A stretch of DNA of 64,000 nucleotides from positions 62,001-126,000 of the forward strand of contig CAMCFN010000002.1 in the NCBI GenBank assembly GCA_945874145.1. Direction: 5' to 3'. The notes below the pieces were generated by a model. The model ran no database searches, had not been told where the DNA came from, and saw only the letters and a program-made list of their open reading frames with translations. This stretch comes from Akkermansia muciniphila (GTDB lineage: Bacteria > Verrucomicrobiota > Verrucomicrobiia > Limisphaerales > SXTU01). Below are positions 15,501 through 24,507 of this stretch, piece by piece; positions within the stretch are counted from its first letter, which is position 1; every line of letters starts with the position of its first letter. A program made the position numbers and the translations under genes.

Positions 15501-16475
15501 ATGAAAAAGCTCAATCACTGGACACTCACGTTGCTCGGCTTCGCCCTGCTCGGTCTCAAAGCCCACTCGCAGGACATGCCGCTCTCGATGCTGCTCATCG
15601 AGGGCGAGGGCTGGAAGCTCGTCTCCGAAGGCCACGGCTTCACGGACGCGCCGTGCGCGGATGACAAGGGGAATTTCTACTTCAGCGACATGCGCAGCAC
15701 GCCGCCCGCGATCTGGAAGGTCGCACCGGACGGGACGAAGTCGAAGCTCCTCGAAGGCACGTCGTGCAGCGGGTTGAAGTGGGGGCCGGACGGACGGCTC
15801 TACGCGTGCGTGGGCAAGGACAAGCAGCTCGTGGCGTTCGAGCTGCCCAGCGGCAAGAAGTCCGTCGTGGCCGAGGACGTGCAGCCGAATGACTTGGTGG
15901 TCACGCACAAGGGGCACGTTTACTTCACCGAGACGGGCAAGAAGCAAATCACCTTCGTGAACCCGAAGACCGGCGAGAAGCGGGCAGTGGACACGGGCAT
16001 CACCGCGCCGAACGGCATCACGGTGTCGCCGGACCAGGGGACGCTCGCGGTGTCGGACTCGGCGGGCGTGCATGTGTGGGCGTTGCGCATCGAGGCCGAC
16101 GGCAGCCTCACGCACAAGGAGCCTTACATGACGCTCCGCACGGAAGTGGACGTGAACGCGAAAAGCCCCGACGGCCGCTCGCCCATTTACAAGACGCGCA
16201 GCTCCGGCGACGGCATGACGAGCGACCGGCAGGGCCGTTACTACGTGGCGAGCGCAGTGGGCGTGCAGGTGTTTGACCCGACGGGCCGCATGAGCGGCGT
16301 GCTGCCCAAGCCGACGGGCAAGTTCATGACGAGCTGCGGCTTCGGCGGACCGAACATGGACGTGCTTTATGTGACCTGCGCGGACCAGGTGTTCGCGCGC
16401 AAGACGAAGGCGAACGGCAACCTGTTCTTCCTCCCGCCGCCGAAAGACCCGCCACCGGCGGCGAAGAAGAAGTAG
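15501..16475 (+). CDS. Secreted SMP-30/gluconolactonase-like protein
   Basis: Encodes 324 residues with a signal peptide (about 1-22, ending HSQD). The rest is a six-bladed propeller of the SMP-30/LRE type. Visible repeats include FTDAPCADDKGNFYFSD, GLKWGPDGRLYACVG, QPNDLVVTHKGHVYFTE and APNGITVSPDQGTLAVSD, with the Asn and Asp residues that bind the divalent metal in this family. Family members hydrolyse lactones or act as sugar-binding propellers. The substrate here is unknown. The ATG at 15501 is chosen because it starts the signal peptide. The zeta-like gene follows after 17 bases. Confidence 0.88.
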   Translation: MKKLNHWTLTLLGFALLGLKAHSQDMPLSMLLIEGEGWKLVSEGHGFTDAPCADDKGNFYFSDMRSTPPAIWKVAPDGTKSKLLEGTSCSGLKWGPDGRLYACVGKDKQLVAFELPSGKKSVVAEDVQPNDLVVTHKGHVYFTETGKKQITFVNPKTGEKRAVDTGITAPNGITVSPDQGTLAVSDSAGVHVWALRIEADGSLTHKEPYMTLRTEVDVNAKSPDGRSPIYKTRSSGDGMTSDRQGRYYVASAVGVQVFDPTGRMSGVLPKPTGKFMTSCGFGGPNMDVLYVTCADQVFARKTKANGNLFFLPPPKDPPPAAKKK

Positions 16476-16492
16476 GTCGAACCGCCCGCCTC

Positions 16493-17059
16493 ATGTCTGC
16501 CGCGCGAACGCCCATCTTGCACCTCATCGCAGGCTGCAACGGTGCGGGAAAGACAACCTTCGCCCGCGAGTTCCTGCCGAGAGAAGCGCGCTGCCTGAAC
16601 TTCCTCAACGCGGACCTCATCGCACAGGGCATCTCCCCGCTCGCCACTGAGGCGGGCGCCATTCGTGCTGCCCGGCTGCTGCTCACCGAAGTCTGTGTCT
16701 TGATTCGCCGGAAGGAAACTTTCGCTCTGGAAAGCACGTTGAGCGGGCGCACTTACCTGCATCTGCTGCGCGAAACGAAGCACCACGGCTACCGCATTCA
16801 CCTGCATTATCTCTGGCTGCCAACGGTGGCCTTGGCCATCGCGCGCGTTCGTGAGCGAGTAAAGAAAGGTGGTCATCGGGTGCCAGTGACGGACATTCGC
16901 CGACGCTTCCACCGCAGCCAGAGGCACTTCATCGAGGGCTACGCGCCGCTCGCCGATTTCTGGGCCGTGTGGGACAACCGCGGGCATCCGCCCGTGCCGC
17001 TAGTGAATTCGGAGACTTGTCCGCTCTCCGAACTGCCCGCTATGCTCGGCCTGAAATGA
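16493..17059 (+). CDS. Zeta-toxin-like P-loop kinase
   Basis: Encodes 188 residues. A Walker A motif GCNGAGKTTF near 14-23 is followed by LNADLIAQGISP (about 37-48), FALESTLSGRTYL (about 83-95), and the Arg-rich lid IARVRERVKKGGHRVP and IRRRFHRSQ. This layout matches the zeta-toxin / UDP-N-acetylglucosamine kinase-like group of small P-loop enzymes. Typical zeta toxins phosphorylate cell-wall precursors, but many chromosomal homologues have no proven toxicity. The stop codon overlaps the start of a 73-residue gene by 4 bases (ATGA), so the two are translationally coupled. Confidence 0.82.
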   Translation: MSAARTPILHLIAGCNGAGKTTFAREFLPREARCLNFLNADLIAQGISPLATEAGAIRAARLLLTEVCVLIRRKETFALESTLSGRTYLHLLRETKHHGYRIHLHYLWLPTVALAIARVRERVKKGGHRVPVTDIRRRFHRSQRHFIEGYAPLADFWAVWDNRGHPPVPLVNSETCPLSELPAMLGLK

Positions 17060-17277
17060 AACAACCCAGCGAACAGTTCCAGCGGGAGTTTCTCGCGCCC
17101 GCCATGCGGGCCTTTCGCCGTGTCGCCAAGAAGCTCCGTGAGGAGAATGCCCGCCTCGGCCTGCCCCTCGTTGTCGGCATCGGCAACCGCGTGGTCTATG
17201 TCCCCGTCAAGCCGGCTCGCAAACCAACCCGGAAGAAATCTCCGACCGTGACCGCCACCAAAATCTCCAAGCCATGA
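17056..17277 (+). CDS. Small basic protein coupled to the zeta-like kinase (73 aa)
   Basis: Encodes 73 residues. The first half is amphipathic helical (EFLAPAMRAFRRVAKKLREE), the middle is a short beta segment (LPLVVGIGNRVVYVPV), and the tail is Lys/Arg/Pro-rich (KPARKPTRKKSP). It starts with ATG overlapping the kinase stop and ends with TGA overlapping the esterase ATG. It could be the antitoxin or a regulator of the kinase, but it follows rather than precedes the kinase gene and does not resemble a classical epsilon antitoxin. I recognise no family. Confidence 0.65.
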   Translation: MKQPSEQFQREFLAPAMRAFRRVAKKLREENARLGLPLVVGIGNRVVYVPVKPARKPTRKKSPTVTATKISKP

Positions 17278-18173
17278 AACCCCTCCTCACTCCCCTGCTC
17301 TGCCTCGCGCTCGTCGGTCCGATCTTCGCCGCCGAGAAGAAGGAACCCTCGCCCGACGACCCATACAAAAAGCTCACGCCCGACTCCGAGGAGCAGCCCG
17401 GCGTCCCGAAAGGCACCCTCACCGAGCACGAATGGAACGACAGCAAGATTTTTCCCGGCACGGTGCGGAAGTATTCCGTTTACGTCCCGAAGCAATACGA
17501 CGGCAAGACGCCCGCGTGCGTTTACGTCTCGCAGGACGGCGTGCTCTACAAGGCCCCGACGGTCTTCGACAACCTCATCCACAAGAAGGAAATGCCCGTG
17601 ACCATCGGCATCTTCGTCCGACCCGGCACCAAGCCGCTCAAGCCCGGCGAAGTCGCGCCGAAGCGCCCGGATGGTCGGCCCGCGCCCGCCTCCAATCGCA
17701 GCTTCGAATACGACAGCTTGGGCGACCAATACGCGCGTTTCCTGCTGGAGGAAATTCTCCCCGAGGTCGGCAAGAAGTTTAACCTCACCAAAGACCCCGA
17801 GCAGCGCTGCATCGCCGGCAGCAGCAGCGGCGGCATCTGCGCGTGGACGGTCTGCTGGGAACGGCCCAACGAGTTCCGCAAGTGCTTCACCACCGTCGGC
17901 AGCTTCACTAACATTCGCGGCGGCAACAAGTATCCCGAGCTGATCCACAGCACGGGGAAGAAACCCATCCGCATCTTCCAGCAGGACGGCAGCAACGACA
18001 TCGTGAACCAGTTCGGCTCGTGGCCCGAGGCGAACAAGGCGATGGCCGCCGCGCTGAAGGAAAAAGGCTACGACCACAAGTTCGTCTTCGGCGAGGGCGT
18101 CCACAGCGGCAACCACGGCACGCAGCTCTTCCCCGAGGCGATGCGGTGGATGTGGCGTGACTGGAAGAAGTAA
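17274..18173 (+). CDS. Secreted esterase of the enterochelin-esterase/antigen 85 fold
   Basis: Encodes 299 residues with a signal peptide (LLTPLLCLALVGPIFA, about 4-19). The alpha/beta-hydrolase core has the nucleophile elbow GSSSGG in CIAGSSSGGICAW, a preceding YDSLGDQYARFLLEEILPEV, and the late catalytic-histidine region GVHSGNHGTQLFPEAMRW. This matches PF00756-type esterases, which cleave sugar or siderophore esters. The substrate is unknown. The ATG overlaps the preceding small gene's stop by 4 bases, which suggests co-expression with the zeta-like kinase, an unusual partnership. A palindromic element follows the stop. Confidence 0.88.
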   Translation: MKPLLTPLLCLALVGPIFAAEKKEPSPDDPYKKLTPDSEEQPGVPKGTLTEHEWNDSKIFPGTVRKYSVYVPKQYDGKTPACVYVSQDGVLYKAPTVFDNLIHKKEMPVTIGIFVRPGTKPLKPGEVAPKRPDGRPAPASNRSFEYDSLGDQYARFLLEEILPEVGKKFNLTKDPEQRCIAGSSSGGICAWTVCWERPNEFRKCFTTVGSFTNIRGGNKYPELIHSTGKKPIRIFQQDGSNDIVNQFGSWPEANKAMAAALKEKGYDHKFVFGEGVHSGNHGTQLFPEAMRWMWRDWKK

Positions 18174-18180
18174 GCCGCCC

Positions 18181-18213
18181 GTAGAGGGGGGCAAGAGTGG
18201 CCCCCTTACGGCG
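18181..18213. repeat. Imperfect palindrome between convergent genes
   Basis: The arms gtagaggggggc and ggcccccttac pair imperfectly around aagagt. It sits between the convergent esterase and oxidoreductase genes and could serve as a bidirectional terminator. Its core, caagagtggcc plus cttac, resembles the right arm of the inverted repeat at 49046-49109 (caagagtgtcc plus cttac). They may be one dispersed family. Confidence 0.45.
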
Positions 18214-18227
18214 CATCCCACTGGTGG

Positions 18228-19403
18228 CTAGGCCCGCACCCACCGCTTCGTCCGGCTACTCCGCAGGATCGCTTCGCAGAGCTTCACCTCGTGGTGTCCG
18301 TCCGCCGCCGTGGCGAAAAGTGCAGGTGTCTTCCGGCCGCTGGCGATGTGTTCGTAAACAGCGCGGTAGTGCATTTTGTGGCTATCGGGGAAACCTTCGG
18401 GGTGGCCGCCGGGATAATCAGTGAAGCCCACGACATCCTCGCTGAAGCCAGCCGTGGCGCGCTGGAGAATCTGGTTCGGCTCGTCGCGGCGACCGACGAG
18501 GATTTCGTTTGGCTGCTGGAGATCCCAGCTCACACTGCCCTTCGTTCCGTAGATGCCGAGGGCGAGGCTGCACTTCCAGCCAGCGGCAACTTGTGAAATG
18601 GAGGCGTTGGCGTGGGTGCCATTCACGAAGCCGTGCTCCGCCTTGCCAAATTTTAGCAGCACACTGCCAAAATCTTCGGTGTCCACCTTGTAGGGCTGCA
18701 TCGTTTTGGGATCCACCTTGGCGAAGGTTTGCACCTGCCCACGCGGGCGGAAGCGGGTCTTGTGAAAGGTCTCCAAGTGCGCGAACACAGCCTCCGTCTT
18801 TGCCCCGAGGATAAACGTGACGGCGTCAATCCAGTGCGTCCCAATGTCGCCGACCGCGCGGAGCTTGCCCCCTTCACTGGCGAGGAGTCGCCAGTTGTAA
18901 TCAGTCGCCTGAAGCAGCCAGTCCTGAAAGAAATGGCCCTGAACGTGGATGATCTGGCCCAAGTCGCCGCGTTGAACCAAGGCCCGCATCTGGAGCACGG
19001 CGGGGAAGAACCGGCACATGTAATTCACCGCGAAGACGGGAGCGCCAGCCCGCTGCGTAGCCGCGACGACTTTTCTGGTTTCCTGAGCCGTCATGCCGAG
19101 GGGCTTTTCGCAGACCACATGTTTGCCTGCGGCGAGGGCGGCGAGGGATTGCTCGACGTGGACCTTGTTCGGCGAGGTGATGTGGACCACGTCCACGTTT
19201 GGCGAGCGATACAGGGCGCGGTAGTCGTAGTCGCCGTAAACCTCGGGAATGCCCCACTGCTGGGCGCACGCGGTCGCGGACCGGGTCGAGCCACATATCG
19301 CCGTGACCTGCACGCCCAGGCGTTTGAGGGCCTCGATATGCACAGGGCCAATGAAACCGGTGCCGATGACGCCGGCCCGAAGTTGGTGCAACGGAATGCT
19401 CAT
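18228..19403 (-). CDS. Gfo/Idh/MocA-family NAD(P)-dependent oxidoreductase
   Basis: Encodes 391 residues with a Rossmann domain at the N-terminus (AGVIGTGFIGPVHIEAL near 10-26), the family motif EKPLG near residue 98, and a C-terminal alpha/beta substrate domain. GDIGTHWIDAVTFILG (about 182-197) contains the conserved Asp and His used in catalysis. Such enzymes oxidise or epimerise sugars, inositols or related polyols. The substrate cannot be read from the sequence. No signal peptide is seen, so it is probably cytoplasmic. It is transcribed divergently from the TerC gene, with 122 bases between the two starts. Confidence 0.92.
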   Translation of the reverse strand: MSIPLHQLRAGVIGTGFIGPVHIEALKRLGVQVTAICGSTRSATACAQQWGIPEVYGDYDYRALYRSPNVDVVHITSPNKVHVEQSLAALAAGKHVVCEKPLGMTAQETRKVVAATQRAGAPVFAVNYMCRFFPAVLQMRALVQRGDLGQIIHVQGHFFQDWLLQATDYNWRLLASEGGKLRAVGDIGTHWIDAVTFILGAKTEAVFAHLETFHKTRFRPRGQVQTFAKVDPKTMQPYKVDTEDFGSVLLKFGKAEHGFVNGTHANASISQVAAGWKCSLALGIYGTKGSVSWDLQQPNEILVGRRDEPNQILQRATAGFSEDVVGFTDYPGGHPEGFPDSHKMHYRAVYEHIASGRKTPALFATAADGHHEVKLCEAILRSSRTKRWVRA

Positions 19404-19525
19404 GGCCCCAGCGTGCCGGAATCAACTGCCAAGGCAAGCTGCGCCGCCACGCGGAACACGAGCTTTTCCCGGCGGTGCGTTACGTGTTTGCAAAAGCCCG
19501 GTCAGTGACTATTTTGCCCGCCGCT

Positions 19526-20275
19526 ATGGAATGGATTTCCGACCCGCAAATCTGGATTAGCCTCTTCACGCTCACACTGTTGGAGATCGTGCTGGGGATA
19601 GACAACCTCATCTTCATCTCGATCCTCAGCGGCAAACTACCGGCGGAACAGCAGGCAAAGGCCCGCCGCGTCGGACTGTCGCTCGCACTGATTACCCGCA
19701 TCCTCCTGCTCTGCTCGCTGGCCTGGCTGGTGTCACTAGACAAACCTTTCTGGCAGGCGCGGCTCTGGAGCTGGGACATCGCCATCTCAGGCAAGGATCT
19801 CATTCTCCTGCTGGGCGGCTTGTTCCTGATTGGCAAGAGCACCAAGGAAATCCACGAGAAACTTGAAGGCGAGGATGGCTCGGTGACCAATCACCTCGCG
19901 CCCACTTTTGTAAGCGTCATCATCCAAATCTTGCTGATCGACATCGTCTTCTCGCTGGATTCAGTCATCACCGCCGTCGGCATGGTCAAGCAAATCGGCA
20001 TCATGATTACCGCCGTCATTCTGGCGATGATCGTGATGCTCCTCTTCGTGGAGCAGATCAGCCGTTTCGTGGACCGGCATCCGACCATCAAGATGCTGGC
20101 GCTGTCCTTCCTGATCCTCATCGGCACCATGCTCGTGGCGGAGGGTTGCCATCAGCACGTGAACAAAGGCTACATCTATTTCGCCATGGCATTCAGCGTG
20201 GGCGTGGAGATGCTTAACATCCGCTTTCGAACCAGAAAATCCACCAACGTGGATTTACACCAACCCTACCGCTAA
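19526..20275 (+). CDS. TerC-family integral membrane protein
   Basis: Encodes 249 residues with about seven predicted membrane helices. The two diagnostic acidic motifs are present: LEIVLGIDNLIFISIL near the N-terminus (about 15-30) and IDIVFSLDSVITAVGM at about 138-153. TerC-family proteins are linked to tellurite resistance and, in several bacteria, to manganese export that metallates secreted proteins. The ATG at 19526 places the first helix at a normal distance. An upstream in-frame start (19475) would add 17 residues without recognisable signal. There is no ter operon around it. Confidence 0.92.
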   Translation: MEWISDPQIWISLFTLTLLEIVLGIDNLIFISILSGKLPAEQQAKARRVGLSLALITRILLLCSLAWLVSLDKPFWQARLWSWDIAISGKDLILLLGGLFLIGKSTKEIHEKLEGEDGSVTNHLAPTFVSVIIQILLIDIVFSLDSVITAVGMVKQIGIMITAVILAMIVMLLFVEQISRFVDRHPTIKMLALSFLILIGTMLVAEGCHQHVNKGYIYFAMAFSVGVEMLNIRFRTRKSTNVDLHQPYR

Positions 20276-20365
20276 CGGGAACTTTGCTGACGCCTATCAT
20301 GAGCGGCACTCCGTGCCGTTCACCTGATTGATGGTTTACCGGCCCGAACCTGCACGTTTGCAAGT

Positions 20366-21691
20366 TCAAGGTGCCCCGCCGACACGTTCCGCACGCCAGT
20401 AGTCTGGCAGATTCGTTTTCGTCTCGCGCAGGATTTCTAGAATTGCCCGGCGGCTGTCCGGCGCGAGGCCGGCGAACTCCGCCGAGGTGTCCTCCCCAGT
20501 GAGAATTTCATGGAGGCGCCGCAGGAGGTGCTCCCGCATCGGCTTGGGTAGCAGGTCAAAAGCCTCGGAATAAATGAGGAAGCTGCACGGATATTTGAAC
20601 AGGCGCGCTTCCAGATCGAACTGGCGGAAGGACCGCCCACGCCGGTCTTGCGGACCGAGGGCGGCAAAGTAGTCTGCGAATCCTGATGTTCCCTTGATTT
20701 TGGATTTCAGCGGGGTCTCCTCGATAAAGAGCAAATACTTGAGGAAACCCTCTGCCATGCTGCGCAGGTAACGGATGTGTTGATAACGGCTCATCGCCAT
20801 CTGGGTCTCGTAGTGCAAGCGCGTGACGAAGTTGTGAAAATGCGACTCGTGTTCCAGCACCATCAGCGCCACGAGGTCGCTGTGCGGTGCAGCGTAGCCT
20901 TCCAAATCCACGAGTTTCTTCAAACTGGTGAGGTTTCCAAGGTAGTTCGGTTTTTCCTCCGCTTTCTGGAAAGCTGCCTTGCCCACGAGATTCCCTCGGT
21001 GGGTGGTTTTTCCGTGCGTGCCAGTGACATACCAGCCACCCCAGCGATCTTCCAGAAGAGTGCGGTGGTTCACCTCGGAAACCCCGGTGATCAAATCAAT
21101 GATCCCCTGCTCGTCCGTCTTGAACGAGCGGATGAGATGCCCGGGCACGCCCATGGTCTTGGCGGATGCGTGGCACTCGAGGCACTGGTTGTTGCGCACA
21201 AACTTCGGGCGGGCCGTGTCGGCTTGTTCCAGTGTGTAAAAAACCCCTCCAAGTTTCGCGTCCACCTCGCTAATTTCCAGCACGGGAGCCCCGGGAATCC
21301 AGCCGATGTAAACCTCGTCATTGAAAAACAGCGCCCTCGGCGTGGAAGGAGCGATGCGCTCACGCTGAAGCGAGGTCTTCGAGAACACCAATGTCTGCGA
21401 CTTCGGCGAGATGCCCAACGCCTCCAGCAGCGAGTCACGCCAGCCGCCCGACTGGGGATCAAACTTCAGTTTAATCTCCCCCCGATCCATGCGCGTCTGC
21501 AACCGGGCGATCGGGCCGGTGGATGGCGTCTTATTATAGCTGATGGTGTCCTCCTCAAACGGCACCATGTGCGTCGCTCCTTGGAAATCCGATTGTGCCA
21601 CCGCCCAGATCGGCCATGCAACCAGCACCCCCACGATCCGACGATCACCCGCCACCAAGCCACGGATCCAATTCAGCAAGTTGTGGTTCAT
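20366..21691 (-). CDS. Secreted mono-heme cytochrome-like protein of unknown function
   Basis: Encodes 441 residues. A hydrophobic N-terminus (GVLVAWPIWAVAQS, about 21-34) looks like an export signal. A single heme-binding CxxCH occurs in NNQCLECHASAKTMGVPGH near residue 175. The region around it (HLIRSFKTDEQG, EVNHRTLLEDRWGGWYVTGTHG) resembles conserved hypothetical proteins annotated as cytochrome c domain proteins. The C-terminal 200 residues are helical and contain several His-rich segments (LEHESHFHNFVTRLHYETQ). I cannot assign a reaction. It is flanked by TerC and an unknown secreted protein. Confidence 0.65.
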   Translation of the reverse strand: MNHNLLNWIRGLVAGDRRIVGVLVAWPIWAVAQSDFQGATHMVPFEEDTISYNKTPSTGPIARLQTRMDRGEIKLKFDPQSGGWRDSLLEALGISPKSQTLVFSKTSLQRERIAPSTPRALFFNDEVYIGWIPGAPVLEISEVDAKLGGVFYTLEQADTARPKFVRNNQCLECHASAKTMGVPGHLIRSFKTDEQGIIDLITGVSEVNHRTLLEDRWGGWYVTGTHGKTTHRGNLVGKAAFQKAEEKPNYLGNLTSLKKLVDLEGYAAPHSDLVALMVLEHESHFHNFVTRLHYETQMAMSRYQHIRYLRSMAEGFLKYLLFIEETPLKSKIKGTSGFADYFAALGPQDRRGRSFRQFDLEARLFKYPCSFLIYSEAFDLLPKPMREHLLRRLHEILTGEDTSAEFAGLAPDSRRAILEILRETKTNLPDYWRAERVGGAP

Positions 21692-21826
21692 GCCGTGAAT
21701 AGACTTGATCCAGTCGCGTAAAGATTCGCCGATATTGGCTTGGGCTAAACAAGGATTGTCACACAGACAAAGGCGGAGGCCGGAGTGACGGGGGAAACCG
21801 CTCTGTCCTAGCAGCAGGGCGGGAAC

Positions 21827-22765
21827 CTAAGGCGTCCGCACTGCAGAGGAGGCGGGGGCCACCGGAGGCGGCGGCAGCTTGGCCGGCATCAAATCGTCCG
21901 GCTTGGGCACTCGCACCGCTCCGACCACGCTGATCAAACCATCGTCGTCCGTCTTCAATCCTGGACGGGCACGCGTCGGTTCCGATGCTTCGTAAGTGAC
22001 CCGGATACGCACTTCCCCGTTGGGGTTGATGATCGTGTGCGTAAACAAACGCGGACCAGTTTGATGCAGCACATGCAGATTGCTGAGGCGGTCCAGCCGG
22101 GTCTGCGGCCGATCCGCTGCATTGGCCCGCCCCAGACTGATTTGCTGAAGGATGTTCTCCCGCGCATCGGTCACGCTCACATAAAACCGCAAACGATGCT
22201 GCGTGCTGGTGAGCTGTTGCAGCGTGTATTTGCGGAACTCCGCCTCTTGACCAGCCTCCGTCGCCCGCCAGCCAAACTCCTGTTCCCACAACTTGGAGCC
22301 AGGGACGATTTCGAAGATTACCGGCTTGGACAGCAGCGGAGCCCGGGCACCAGGATACTTCATTGAGGCCACAAGCTTGAAGCGGCCAGGCCGGGACAGA
22401 TCAAAACACGGAGCGATGTCCACCCGCGCCTTGGCGGTCAAGGTGTTGTTGACCGTAAAGGCTTCCGAGATGACAACCGGCTTGCTGCGGGCCAGCTGGG
22501 GCCCATCGCCCTGCGCATTGACCACGGCGGACACCGTCACGTCCAGCCAGTCATCCTCCGGGCGCAGCGTAATGGGTTGGCCGGACAAATTATACACGCT
22601 GATCTCCAGCTCCATTGTTTCGCGCGGCAGGTATCGATCCTGCGCGAGCGTCAATTCGATATTTACCGGAGAGCGCGGACCAACGCCCGCCTTCCCAAGA
22701 AAAGGCTGGGCGATCAGGTGCGGAATGGTCCCGCACGTCAGCCACAGCATCAGGAGGAAACGCAT
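21827..22765 (-). CDS. Hypothetical secreted beta-rich protein
   Basis: Encodes 312 residues from the ATG at 22765, which begins a signal peptide (RFLLMLWLTCGTIPHLIAQ). The mature protein has alternating beta-strand-like stretches (VNIELTLAQDRYLPRETMELEISVYN is split by prolines), which suggests immunoglobulin-like domains. The C-terminus is Pro-rich (KLPPPPVAPASS). I recognise no catalytic motif. A longer frame to 23032 is open but runs through the tRNA-Leu gene, so I rejected it. The gene lies 59 bases downstream of that tRNA on the same strand. Confidence 0.65.
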   Translation of the reverse strand: MRFLLMLWLTCGTIPHLIAQPFLGKAGVGPRSPVNIELTLAQDRYLPRETMELEISVYNLSGQPITLRPEDDWLDVTVSAVVNAQGDGPQLARSKPVVISEAFTVNNTLTAKARVDIAPCFDLSRPGRFKLVASMKYPGARAPLLSKPVIFEIVPGSKLWEQEFGWRATEAGQEAEFRKYTLQQLTSTQHRLRFYVSVTDARENILQQISLGRANAADRPQTRLDRLSNLHVLHQTGPRLFTHTIINPNGEVRIRVTYEASEPTRARPGLKTDDDGLISVVGAVRVPKPDDLMPAKLPPPPVAPASSAVRTP

Positions 22766-22824
22766 GGTGGCAATGTATGGAAGCTGCCGACGTAGGCAAG
22801 CGACAATCCTTTGCTCGCTTGGTT

Positions 22825-22911
22825 TGGTGCCGACGGAGGGGGTCGAACCCACACTCCCGTTAGGGAACAAGATTTTGAGTCTAGCGCGTCTGCCAATTCC
22901 GCCACGTCGGC
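22825..22911 (-). tRNA. tRNA-Leu, anticodon CAA
   Basis: Read on the minus strand, the gene begins GCCGACGTGGCGGAATTGG and ends in an encoded CCA. The acceptor stem pairs GCCGACG with CGTCGGC. The D-arm has GGCAGACGC, the anticodon region is GACTCAAAATC with anticodon CAA (reads UUG), there is a long variable arm typical of leucine tRNAs (TTGTTCCCTAACGGGAG), and the T-loop is GGTTCGACCCC. The length is 87 bases including CCA. It is transcribed away from the DUF1501 gene. Confidence 0.93.
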
Positions 22912-22924
22912 CCAAGACCGTCCT

Positions 22925-22954
22925 TAGATACCCGATGCCCACTCCGGAACGCAA
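22925..22954 (-). promoter_or_regulatory. Candidate promoter of tRNA-Leu
   Basis: On the minus strand TTGCGT (22954-22949) is followed after 18 bases by TATCTA (22930-22925), 13 bases before the first base of the tRNA. It is a moderate match to a sigma-70 promoter and rests on spacing and position only. Confidence 0.35.
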
Positions 22955-23057
22955 CCTCGTTTCCACTTTTGGCCCCGCTCGCACGAATGCGTTGAAGGCG
23001 TTCAGGAATGGGGCTATGCATAAACCAGCCACTCACAGCTCCGTTCTGGACAACTCA

Positions 23058-24503
<1,446 letters not shown>

Positions 24504-24507
24504 GGCA

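Noticed and set aside
22293-23057. Extension of the DUF1501 frame upstream
   Set aside because: The extension crosses the tRNA-Leu gene and the antisense of another gene, and the Tat signal begins just after 23058.
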